In this document: piece after piece, positions 1 to 6,471 of the stretch
How positions within the stretch are numbered: the stretch's first letter is position 1
Layout: every line of letters begins with the position of its first letter
Assembly: GCA_903834975.1 (NCBI GenBank)
Contig: CAILKX010000079.1
Coordinates: 1-48,432 of the forward strand
Length of the DNA stretch: 48,432 bases
Reading direction: 5' to 3'
Source: an uncultured Curvibacter sp.
GTDB lineage: Bacteria > Pseudomonadota > Gammaproteobacteria > Burkholderiales > Burkholderiaceae_C
Position numbers and translations under genes: made by a program
The notes under the pieces: model-generated
Seen by the model: the letters and a program-made list of their open reading frames with translations, nothing else
Databases searched by the model: none
Told to the model about the DNA's origin: nothing

Positions 1-154
1 CTTGTCTTCAATCGTAATTTAATTACCAAAATGAAGGCACATATGTTATAAGTTACAACTTCGTTGGATTAGTGAATACACCCATAAAAAAAGTGAGCAT
101 AATGCAGCCATCGCTTGTAAAATATCACAGTTGCTGGTTTTGCAATGTAGTAAA

Positions 155-168
155 AACAAACGTTTGCA
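155..168. promoter_or_regulatory. Candidate upstream LacI-type operator (imperfect)
   Basis: The sequence is AACAAACGTTTGCA, centred on CG at 161-162. The right half (CGTTTGCA) is a perfect half-site of the motif at the other three sites, and the left half differs at its first two bases. Its centre is 111 bp from the centre of the second site at 266-279. That spacing would allow one tetrameric or looping LacI-family repressor to hold both. It is weaker than the other three sites. Confidence 0.45.
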
Positions 169-218
169 TTGGGTCCTTTTGAGCACCTGAAGCTATTTTT
201 TTTGTTGCAGAGCCTGCA

Positions 219-240
219 AAATAAGGGTTTTACCTTATTT
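219..240. repeat. 8-bp perfect inverted repeat in the tonB upstream region
   Basis: AAATAAGG at 219-226 and CCTTATTT at 233-240 form a perfect 8-bp stem with a 6-base loop. It lies between the two LacI-type operators. It has no downstream U-tract of the usual kind, so it is not a clear terminator. It could be a binding site for another regulator or an RNA hairpin. No function is assigned. Confidence 0.4.
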
Positions 241-265
241 CCCACTTGGTTTGAATTCATACAAT

Positions 266-279
266 TGCAAACGATTGCA
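266..279. promoter_or_regulatory. LacI-type operator in front of tonB
   Basis: The sequence TGCAAACGATTGCA is a 14-bp palindrome except for one base pair. It is identical to the site in front of the sugar symporter (10168-10181) and one base from the site in front of the TonB-dependent receptor (16206-16219). The central AAnCGnTT is typical of LacI/GalR-family operators. It lies directly after a TACAAT (260-265) and 35 bases before the tonB start, a position from which a bound repressor should block transcription. The LacI-type protein encoded at 4282-5304 is the likely ligand (inference). Confidence 0.65.
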
Positions 280-313
280 GTTATACCCTGCGCGAACAAG
301 GAGACCTCTTCAA

Positions 314-973
314 ATGATGGATTACGCCAGTCGGCAACGCAGCTCAAACAAGCTCCTCATCGGCCTTGGCGCGGTGTTGGTGTTTCACGTGTTGTTGCTT
401 TGGGCGATCAATTCGGGCTTGGCTCGCAAGTTCGTCAAAGTGATCAAAGGCCCCGTGGAGGCCGAGCTGTTGGAAGAAAAGAAACCCGACATCCCGCCGC
501 CACCGCCACCGCCCCCACCCAAAAATTTGCCCCCACCCCCTCCACCCACTTACGTGCCGCCCGTGGATGTGCCTGTGAATGCGCCGGTGTCGACCAATTC
601 GATTGCAGCCGTGTCCAACACGCCTCAACCGCCCGCGCCACCACCCGCTCCTGCTGCGCCGCCAGCACCACCTGCGCCCCCACCCGCACCGCCCGTGCAC
701 AAGGCCGCTGTGATTTCTGCTTCCAACTGCGCCAAGCCCGCTTACCCGGCCGCTTCACGCCGCGCAGAAGAAGAAGGCAACGTGGTGGTTAAGTTCTTGG
801 TCGACGTGGACGGCAAGGTGATTGACTCCAAGGTGGAGAAGTCTTCGGGCTACAACCGCCTCGATGAAGCCACCCGAAGTGCCCTTTCTAAGTGCCAGTT
901 CACACCAGCCACCACGGATGGCAAACCCGAGCAAAGCTGGGCCAGCATCCAGTACACCTGGCGCCTGGAATGA
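314..973 (+). CDS. tonB: TonB energy-transducing protein
   Basis: This 219-residue protein couples the proton-motive force sensed by ExbB/ExbD to TonB-dependent receptors in the outer membrane. One membrane helix lies at about residues 15-35 (LLIGLGAVLVFHVLLLW region). It is followed by a periplasmic spacer with two proline blocks, one a run of nine prolines and one of Pro-Ala repeats. The C-terminal TonB domain contains the PAYP-like start, a GxVxxVxVxxSSG-type region and a terminal YTWRLE. I chose the ATG at 314 because AAGGAG lies at 298-303; an open frame extends further left but has no ribosome-binding site. It heads tonB-exbB-exbD-exbD, and its promoter region carries sugar-type LacI operators rather than an evident Fur box. 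This suggests a TonB module serving the carbohydrate receptor at 16294-18792 (inference). Confidence 0.92.
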   Translation: MMDYASRQRSSNKLLIGLGAVLVFHVLLLWAINSGLARKFVKVIKGPVEAELLEEKKPDIPPPPPPPPPKNLPPPPPPTYVPPVDVPVNAPVSTNSIAAVSNTPQPPAPPPAPAAPPAPPAPPPAPPVHKAAVISASNCAKPAYPAASRRAEEEGNVVVKFLVDVDGKVIDSKVEKSSGYNRLDEATRSALSKCQFTPATTDGKPEQSWASIQYTWRLE

Positions 974-1098
974 GCGGGTTGAACCGCCCGTTACAACGCC
1001 AGACTTAAAGCCAAATCCGACCTTAAACCCGTTCCAACCCATTACTGACCCCGCTTAGTTCCCAAACTAGCACCCTAATTACCCCGAGGAGATTGAAG

Positions 1099-1971
1099 AT
1101 GTCCAAATCCATTAAAACCGCCGCCTTGCTCGCTGGCTTGTGCGCGTCTCTGTTGTTCGGCAGTGCCGCCTTGGCCAAAGACAAGGCCCCCGGCAAAGCC
1201 GCTCCTGTGGCGGAAGCCGCAGCCCCTGCACCGGCTGCGACACCGGCCCCTGCTGCGGAAGCCGCCCCTGCACCGGCTGCCCCTTCTGCTGCGCCCGCGC
1301 CTGCGGCAACAGAATCCACCGACAACCCCTACGGTCTGTCCGCTTTGTGGGCGCAAGGCGACGTCGTTGCCAAAGGCACTTTGACCATTTTGGTGCTGAT
1401 GAGCATCGGCTCTTGGTTTGTTATCGTCACCAAATTCTTTGAACAAAGCAAAGCCATGCGCGCTGGCAAACAAGTTCAAGAAGGCTTCTGGGACGCGCCC
1501 AACATCCGCGCTGGCGCCGACAATTTGAGTGAAGACAGCCCCTACCGATTTATTGCCGAAAAGGGCCTTGAAGGCGCTTCCAAGCACACCGGCATTTTGG
1601 GCGCTGTGGACTTCAACACCTGGGTCACCATGAGCATCCAACGCGCCATTGGCAACGTGCAAAGCCGCATGCAAGATGGTTTGGCTGTTTTGGCAACCGT
1701 GGGTTCCACTGGCCCGTTCGTCGGTTTGTTCGGTACGGTTTGGGGTATCTACAACGCCTTGGTGAAAATCGGCATGTCGGGTCAAGCGTCGATCGACAAA
1801 GTGGCCGGCCCCGTGGGTGAATCCTTGATCATGACCGCCATCGGTTTGGCTGTCGCTGTGCCTGCTGTGTTGGGCTACAACTGGTTGGTTCGTCGCAACA
1901 AGGGCGTGATGGAAGACATCAACGCGTTCGGCAGCGACTTGCACTCGGTGTTGTTGGCCACGGCCAAGTAA
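1099..1971 (+). CDS. exbB: ExbB-family proton channel of the TonB complex
   Basis: This 290-residue inner-membrane protein of the MotA/TolQ/ExbB family forms the proton-conducting motor with ExbD and TonB. The N-terminus looks like a cleavable signal (hydrophobic segment ending in ALAKD). It is followed by about 50 residues of Ala-Pro-rich sequence, then the usual three membrane helices: about 100-120 (TLTILVLMSIGSWFVIV), and two near 200-220 and 240-265 with the family's ATVGSTGPFVGLFGTVWGI segment. The ATG at 1099 is preceded by GAGGAGA at 1086-1092. The 125-base gap after tonB has no clear terminator, so cotranscription is likely. The Ala-Pro extension is encoded by imperfect DNA repeats (1210-1280). 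ExbB is a better name than TolQ because tonB is next door. Confidence 0.92.
   Translation: MSKSIKTAALLAGLCASLLFGSAALAKDKAPGKAAPVAEAAAPAPAATPAPAAEAAPAPAAPSAAPAPAATESTDNPYGLSALWAQGDVVAKGTLTILVLMSIGSWFVIVTKFFEQSKAMRAGKQVQEGFWDAPNIRAGADNLSEDSPYRFIAEKGLEGASKHTGILGAVDFNTWVTMSIQRAIGNVQSRMQDGLAVLATVGSTGPFVGLFGTVWGIYNALVKIGMSGQASIDKVAGPVGESLIMTAIGLAVAVPAVLGYNWLVRRNKGVMEDINAFGSDLHSVLLATAK
1210..1280 (+). repeat. Imperfect direct repeat inside exbB (Ala-Pro linker)
   Basis: GCGGAAGCCGC followed by CCCTGCACCGGCTGC occurs at 1210-1238 and again at 1255-1280, the two copies differing by a three-base insertion in the first. They encode repeated Glu-Ala-Ala-Pro-Ala-Pro-Ala-type residues. Because the difference is a multiple of three, copy-number change would lengthen or shorten the periplasmic linker without breaking the frame. 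Confidence 0.7.
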
Positions 1972-2033
1972 GCCAGTCTCGCGTCGTAGACCAGCCGCTT
2001 AGTAGAAGATTTAAAGCATAAAAGGAGCACGCC

Positions 2034-2450
2034 ATGGCCATGAATGTCGGGTCAGATGCCGAAGACGAGATCATGAGTCAGATCAACACCACGCCCCTCG
2101 TGGACGTGATGTTGGTGCTCTTGATCATCTTCTTGATCACCATCCCCGTGGTCACGACCTCGGTGAAGGTGGAGTTGCCCAAAGAGAAGAACCTCGTTCG
2201 TGAAACCAAGCCCGAAAACGTCATTATTTCGGTGGACGCGAAGGGGGGCATTTACTTGTACGACACCCCCATCAAGAACAGCACCGATTTGGTGACCCGC
2301 ATGAAGACCTTCGCTGTGAAAGACCCTCAACCTGAGGTGCAAATTCGCGGTGACGGTGAATCTGACTTTGAAGCCGTCGGCCGCGTGATGTATGCGGTTC
2401 AACGTGCGGGCATTGTCAAAGTGGGTTTCATCACCGAGCCAAAGGAATAA
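2034..2450 (+). CDS. exbD: ExbD-family protein (first copy)
   Basis: This 138-residue partner of ExbB has a short cytoplasmic N-terminus and one membrane helix at about residues 20-42. The helix includes the functionally important Asp in the motif INTTPLVDVMLVLLIIF, and a periplasmic domain follows. The AAGGAG at 2022-2026 sits 7 bases before the ATG. It is one of two adjacent exbD genes, an arrangement seen in several Gram-negative carbohydrate and iron TonB clusters. Its periplasmic domain differs clearly from that of the second copy, so they are paralogues rather than a recent duplication. Confidence 0.92.
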   Translation: MAMNVGSDAEDEIMSQINTTPLVDVMLVLLIIFLITIPVVTTSVKVELPKEKNLVRETKPENVIISVDAKGGIYLYDTPIKNSTDLVTRMKTFAVKDPQPEVQIRGDGESDFEAVGRVMYAVQRAGIVKVGFITEPKE

Positions 2451-2454
2451 CACC

Positions 2455-2883
2455 ATGGGAATGAACATTGGCAGCTCCTCGAGCTCCGAACCCGAAGTGA
2501 TGATGGACATCAACACCACGCCGCTGATTGACGTGATGTTGGTGCTCTTGATCATGTTGATCATCACCATCCCGGCTCAACTGCATTCCATCAACCTGGA
2601 CATGCCGGTGAGCAAGCCACCGACCAAAAAGATTGACCCCGTGGTCATCAACATCGATGTGGATTCGCAAAGCGTGATTCACTGGAACGGCGCCGTCGTG
2701 AATGGCCGTGCGGACCTGGAAGCGCGCCTGACCGATGCCGCCCGCTACCAGCCCCAGCCTGAGTTGCACATCCACTCAGACGCCAAAGGCAAATACAAAC
2801 AAGTGGCGATGGTCATGGCCACCGCTCAACGCTTGGGCTTGAACAAGCTCGGCATTGTGGGCTCTGAACAATTTGTGAATTAA
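2455..2883 (+). CDS. exbD: ExbD-family protein (second copy)
   Basis: This 142-residue second ExbD/TolR-type protein starts 4 bases after the first exbD, at the ATG at 2455, with AAAGGA just upstream overlapping the end of that gene. The membrane helix again carries the key Asp (MDINTTPLIDVMLVLLIM). The periplasmic domain ends in a GLNKLGIVG-like strand typical of the family. A strong terminator follows at 2905-2939, so tonB-exbB-exbD-exbD probably forms one transcript. Confidence 0.9.
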   Translation: MGMNIGSSSSSEPEVMMDINTTPLIDVMLVLLIMLIITIPAQLHSINLDMPVSKPPTKKIDPVVINIDVDSQSVIHWNGAVVNGRADLEARLTDAARYQPQPELHIHSDAKGKYKQVAMVMATAQRLGLNKLGIVGSEQFVN

Positions 2884-2904
2884 GGTTCTCCGTTGGTAAG
2901 ACTT

Positions 2905-2939
2905 GCCCCGCACTCCTCTCCGGAGGCGGGGCTTTTTTT
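2905..2939 (+). terminator. Intrinsic terminator after the tonB-exbBDD unit
   Basis: The GCCCCGC and CTCC arm pairs with GGAG and GCGGGGC around a short loop and is followed directly by a run of seven T. Only about 32 bases separate it from the ATG of the TPR gene, which leaves little room for a separate promoter. Confidence 0.85.
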
Positions 2940-2971
2940 AAAACACCGAGCGCCATTTTCGAGACAACTTA

Positions 2972-4252
2972 ATGCGTCCTAACCCCCTTTCCAACCGTCA
3001 GTGGCTGGCCTCCACTTTCTTGTTCAGCCTGTTGGCGGGCGCTGGCCTAGCGCCAGTTATAGCCTCTTTGGCCTCTGTGGCCCATGCGGCCGACGCGCCC
3101 GCGGCGGAAGCCCCCAAGATGACCGTAGATGTGATTCCCGTCATCAAAAAAGCGCAAGAGGCCTTGCAAGCCAAACGCTACGACGACGCTTTGACGGCCT
3201 TGTCGGTGCTGCGGGGAAAAGCCGATCTGAACATCACCGAACGAGACGCCTTGGAGCGCTTGCTGGTGAGTTCGTGGATGGCGCAAAAAATGTATGTGGA
3301 AGCCATTCCCTCCATCGAGTGGCTGGTGACTTCACCCACCGTGACCGACAAAGACCGCTTGCCCTTGATGGACAACTTGGTCTCGATCAGCCTCAACACC
3401 AAAGACTTCGCCCGGGCCACTCGCTGGGCTCGGGAATGCCTGAAGGCAGGTTGCAGCAACCCCAAAATGGCCATCATTCTGGTTCAGTCTTTGCAGATGC
3501 AAGGTCTGCACAAAGAAGCCATTGAAGAGGTGCAAAAAAGCCTTGCCGCAGCGCAAGCAGCGCCCGGCAAATCACGCAAAGTCTCTGAAGACGAATTGCG
3601 TGCCATGGCGGCCAGCCAAGCCAAACTGAAGGACATGGCCGGTTACTACCAATCCATGCAGGTGTTGGTGCGCGACTACCCCAGTAAAGACTACTGGATG
3701 GATTTGTTGTCCCGCTTTTTGCAACAACCCGGTGTCAATCAGCGACTTGAAATTGAGGTCTACCGACTCATTCAAGAGACCGGTAATTTGCAAGAACCCG
3801 GCGACTTCTTTACCTACGCACAATTGGCCCTCAAGGCGGGTTTTCCACTTGAATCACGGGCCATCTTGACCCAAGGTCAAAGCGGCAAAGTCTTCCCAGG
3901 CGATGTGCCACCGGCTGACTTGAAGCAGTTGGAAAAAGAAGTCCAACGCGCAGCCGATGAAGACAACAAGATACTGGAAAACTTAAGCAAATCGGCCCAA
4001 ACTGCCACCCAGTGGGTGGACTTGGGCAACGTGTTGTTCTCGACGCAGCAATGGGCTGCAGCGGCCGACGCCTTCGACAAAGGCTTGGCCTTGGGCGGGG
4101 TCAAACGTGAAAGCGACGTGCGTTTGCACCTGGGCATGGCGCGATTCAAAGCGGGCCAATTGGAACCCGCACGCCAGGCGTTGGGCCAAACCGGGGGCGA
4201 TACCCAAGGGGTTGCCAACCTGTGGCTGATGCTGGCCAATGCCAAACGCTGA
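2972..4252 (+). CDS. Periplasmic TPR-repeat protein linked to the TonB module
   Basis: This 426-residue protein has an N-terminal signal sequence (hydrophobic segment to about residue 39, ending AHAAD). Most of the remainder is alpha-helical and contains degenerate tetratricopeptide-type units, for example around residues 55-85 (KKAQEALQAKRYDDALTALS) and 355-400 (NVLFSTQQWAAAADAFDKGL). No catalytic motif is visible. TPR proteins are known accessory partners in some TonB-ExbB-ExbD systems, and the position directly after exbD suggests such a role here (inference). The gene lies 32 bases after a terminator and 29 bases before lacI, so it may share a transcript with lacI and the fructokinase. 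Confidence 0.75.
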   Translation: MRPNPLSNRQWLASTFLFSLLAGAGLAPVIASLASVAHAADAPAAEAPKMTVDVIPVIKKAQEALQAKRYDDALTALSVLRGKADLNITERDALERLLVSSWMAQKMYVEAIPSIEWLVTSPTVTDKDRLPLMDNLVSISLNTKDFARATRWARECLKAGCSNPKMAIILVQSLQMQGLHKEAIEEVQKSLAAAQAAPGKSRKVSEDELRAMAASQAKLKDMAGYYQSMQVLVRDYPSKDYWMDLLSRFLQQPGVNQRLEIEVYRLIQETGNLQEPGDFFTYAQLALKAGFPLESRAILTQGQSGKVFPGDVPPADLKQLEKEVQRAADEDNKILENLSKSAQTATQWVDLGNVLFSTQQWAAAADAFDKGLALGGVKRESDVRLHLGMARFKAGQLEPARQALGQTGGDTQGVANLWLMLANAKR

Positions 4253-4281
4253 AGCCTGAAGAATCCACTGAGTTGACTTCC

Positions 4282-5304
4282 ATGGATACCGACAAACGCC
4301 GAGTTCAAATGACCGACATCGCTCGGTTGGCGGGCGTCTCGACGTCAACGGTGTCGCGCGCCTTGAACGACAGCGAGTTGATCAACCCAGAAACACGTCA
4401 ACGCATTCAAGAGTTGGCACGCTCACTGAACTACACCATCAACCTCAGCGCCAAAAATTTGCGCTTGGGCGACAACCGCACCATTGGGGTGGTGATTCCT
4501 TACGTCAAAGGATCGCGCCAGCACGTCTCTGACCCGTTCTTTCTGGGCATGCTCGGCACCTTGGCCGATGCCTTGACCGACCGAGGTCTCGACATGCTGT
4601 TGTCTCGCGTCGACTCCGAGCACCTGAACGATTTGGCCGAGCTCTACGACACTGGCCGCGCCAGTGGCATTGTGGTGATTGGCCAGTGGGGCCACCATGA
4701 CCAGTTGAACGAATTGGCCATGCGCAAAGTGCCCTTTGTGGTGTGGGGCGCCCAACTGCCCCGCCAACTTTATTGCAGCGTGGGTTCGGATAATTTTTCA
4801 GGCGGCCGCTTGGCCACTGAGCACTTGCTTGATCTGGGCCGCCGACACATCGCCTTTTTGGGCGACATTGCCTTTCCTGAAACCGAGCAACGGTATCAAG
4901 GCTATTTGGCTGCGCACCAAGCCCGAGGCCTGAAAGCCAACCCACAACTGCTGGTGCGCACCTCGTTTGAAACCGAAGAGGTCCAAACCGAGTTGGGCCG
5001 CTTGCTGAAAACGAAGCACCCCTTGGACGGCCTTTTCGCGGCCTCTGACTTGATCGCCATGAATGCCATGGGTTTCTTGTCCAGCAATGGCCTGGAAGTG
5101 CCCAAACAGGTGAGCGTCGTGGGCTACGACGACATTGAAGCCGCCTCGCACTGCCATCCGCCCTTGACCACGGTGCGCCAATCGATTGAGTTGGCTGGGC
5201 CCGAAATGATCGATTGCTTGCTACAAATTCGGCAAGGTCAAACGGTAGAGCCCCGCGTCTTGGCCACCACCTTGCAACTGCGCAAATCAACCTGCCCTTT
5301 ATGA
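4282..5304 (+). CDS. LacI-family transcriptional repressor of the sucrose regulon
   Basis: This 340-residue regulator has an N-terminal helix-turn-helix (residues about 10-35, TDIARLAGVSTSTVSRALN), a hinge helix and a periplasmic-binding-protein-like effector domain. The recognition-helix start (VSTSTVS) resembles PurR (VSTTTVS), whose known operator has the half-site GCAAACG. The three good operators in this window (TGCAAACGATTGCA type) share that half-site, which supports assigning them to this protein (inference). The start at 4282 is chosen because the DNA-binding domain begins there; the upstream extension lies within the TPR gene. The stop overlaps the fructokinase start (ATGA), so the two are translationally coupled. 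A fructose- or sucrose-derived effector is plausible. Confidence 0.88.
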   Translation: MDTDKRRVQMTDIARLAGVSTSTVSRALNDSELINPETRQRIQELARSLNYTINLSAKNLRLGDNRTIGVVIPYVKGSRQHVSDPFFLGMLGTLADALTDRGLDMLLSRVDSEHLNDLAELYDTGRASGIVVIGQWGHHDQLNELAMRKVPFVVWGAQLPRQLYCSVGSDNFSGGRLATEHLLDLGRRHIAFLGDIAFPETEQRYQGYLAAHQARGLKANPQLLVRTSFETEEVQTELGRLLKTKHPLDGLFAASDLIAMNAMGFLSSNGLEVPKQVSVVGYDDIEAASHCHPPLTTVRQSIELAGPEMIDCLLQIRQGQTVEPRVLATTLQLRKSTCPL

Positions 5305-6332
5305 GTTCCCTGTCTACCGTTCAAATCGCCATGGCTGGCGAGGCTTTGATTGATTTGATTTCACGGCCCGATGGCGCCTTTGAACCCTGTCTGGGTGGGG
5401 CCGTCTACAACCTCAGCCGGGCGCTGAGTTTGCAAGGCTTGGGCACCCTTTACCTGAACCCGTTCTCGCAAGACCGCTTCGGTCGGGCCCTGCGCCAACA
5501 AATGGTCGATGACGGGGTGCAACTGAGTCAAGCAGCGCCGGTGACTGCACCCACTTCCTTGGCCGTGGTGGCCCTTGACCCCAACGGCCACCCGGACTAT
5601 GCCTTCTACCGACAAGGTGTGGCCGACCGTCAGGTCAGCGCCACCCAACTCAACGCGGCTTGTGCGCCCACTCTGACGCCCGTTTTGCAATGGGTGGGCA
5701 CCGGTGGTTTGGCGCTGGATCCGCAAGATGCCGGCGTCTATTTGCCCTGGTTAAAAGCCCAACGTGAGGCCGGACGATGGGTCGCAGTCGACGCCAATTT
5801 GCGGCCCTCGGTCATGCCCGATTTGGCGGCCTACAGAGCCCACATCATGACGCTGCTGGCGCAAGCCGACTTGGTCAAAGTCAGCGACGAAGATTTGCAA
5901 CATTTGCAAGTTCCGGGCGACGATGCGTTGGCCCAAGCGCGCCATTTATTGACCCAAACTCCCGCGCAGTGCTTGGCTTTGACTTTGGGTGCGGGCGGGG
6001 CTTACCTGCTGAGTCGAACAGGTCAAACTTGGTTTGCACAAGAACAAAAGCACTTGTCCGTGGTCGATACCGTGGGCGCGGGTGACAGCTTCTTGGCCGG
6101 ACTCTTGGCGGCACTGACGAGCGCCTTAAACCCCTTGACCTCTTCAACTCCTTCAACCCCGTCGATCACGTTGAGCCCTGCAATGGGTGATCAAGTCTTG
6201 CGCCACGCGCTCGCCAGCGCCAGCTTGTGCGTACAAGCGCGCGGTTGTGTTCCCCCCAGCTTTGCCGCCAGCCAGGCTTGGGCGGCGCAACACCCCGCCT
6301 TGACCCGTTTCCAAGACGCAGCGTCAAAATAA
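5301..6332 (+). CDS. Fructokinase, PfkB family
   Basis: This 343-residue ribokinase/PfkB-type sugar kinase would convert fructose, released from sucrose by the phosphorylase or hydrolase, into fructose 6-phosphate. Family features are the N-terminal GEALID motif, the GG..YN substrate loop (about residues 33-37) and the C-terminal signature DTVGAGDSF with the catalytic base Asp262. The ATG at 5301 overlaps the LacI stop codon. Near residues 272-292 there is a Ser/Thr/Pro low-complexity insertion (STPSTPS). Substrate is inferred from context; another ketose or ribose-type sugar is possible. It would be called scrK or frk by analogy. Confidence 0.82.
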   Translation: MSSLSTVQIAMAGEALIDLISRPDGAFEPCLGGAVYNLSRALSLQGLGTLYLNPFSQDRFGRALRQQMVDDGVQLSQAAPVTAPTSLAVVALDPNGHPDYAFYRQGVADRQVSATQLNAACAPTLTPVLQWVGTGGLALDPQDAGVYLPWLKAQREAGRWVAVDANLRPSVMPDLAAYRAHIMTLLAQADLVKVSDEDLQHLQVPGDDALAQARHLLTQTPAQCLALTLGAGGAYLLSRTGQTWFAQEQKHLSVVDTVGAGDSFLAGLLAALTSALNPLTSSTPSTPSITLSPAMGDQVLRHALASASLCVQARGCVPPSFAASQAWAAQHPALTRFQDAASK

Positions 6333-6400
6333 CAGCCGTGGGCTGAAAGCGCGTCCCCCACTCGGGTAAGTCCTAGGTCTTTTTCTTTTTGCCAAGACCG

Positions 6401-6420
6401 CTTGTCACGGCCTTGACAAG
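6401..6420. promoter_or_regulatory. Inverted repeat upstream of acyl-CoA dehydrogenases
   Basis: CTTGTCA at 6401-6407 and TGACAAG at 6414-6420 make a perfect 7-bp inverted repeat with a 6-base centre. A consensus-like -35 hexamer TTGACA (6413-6418) overlaps the right arm. An extended -10 candidate (TGCTAAATT, 6438-6446) follows but the spacing to that -35 is long. It may be a repressor site for the acyl-CoA dehydrogenase pair. There is no U-tract, so it is not read as a terminator. Confidence 0.4.
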
Positions 6421-6471
6421 TCACAATAGAACGGTCGTGCTAAATTAGCAATCCCATCGTTTGGAGACACC

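Larger units (their letters stand above)
1..313 (+). promoter_or_regulatory. AT-rich regulatory region upstream of tonB
   Basis: This stretch of just over 300 bases has no convincing gene. Short open frames on both strands have no ribosome-binding site and no recognisable protein family. It is clearly richer in A and T than the genes that follow. It holds two LacI/GalR-type operator candidates (155-168 and 266-279), a short perfect hairpin between them (219-240), a TACAAT that could be a -10 element (260-265), and the AAGGAG ribosome-binding site of tonB (298-303). I read it as the regulated promoter region of the TonB energy module. Whatever gene lies to the left is outside the window. Confidence 0.6.

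Noticed and set aside
115-136. Possible CRP site (TCACA half) before tonB
   Set aside because: The left half does not match TGTGA at the right spacing; only one half-site is present.
69-347. 92-residue open frame on the minus strand upstream of tonB
   Set aside because: No ribosome-binding site or recognisable family; it runs through the operator and promoter region.
1075-1944. 289-residue open frame antisense to exbB
   Set aside because: It is Arg/Gly/His-rich low-complexity shadow of the Ala-Pro-coding region; exbB on the plus strand has clear homology and a ribosome-binding site.
6376-6399. Possible terminator after the fructokinase
   Set aside because: GGTCTT/AAGACC can pair, but the T-run lies in the loop rather than after the stem.
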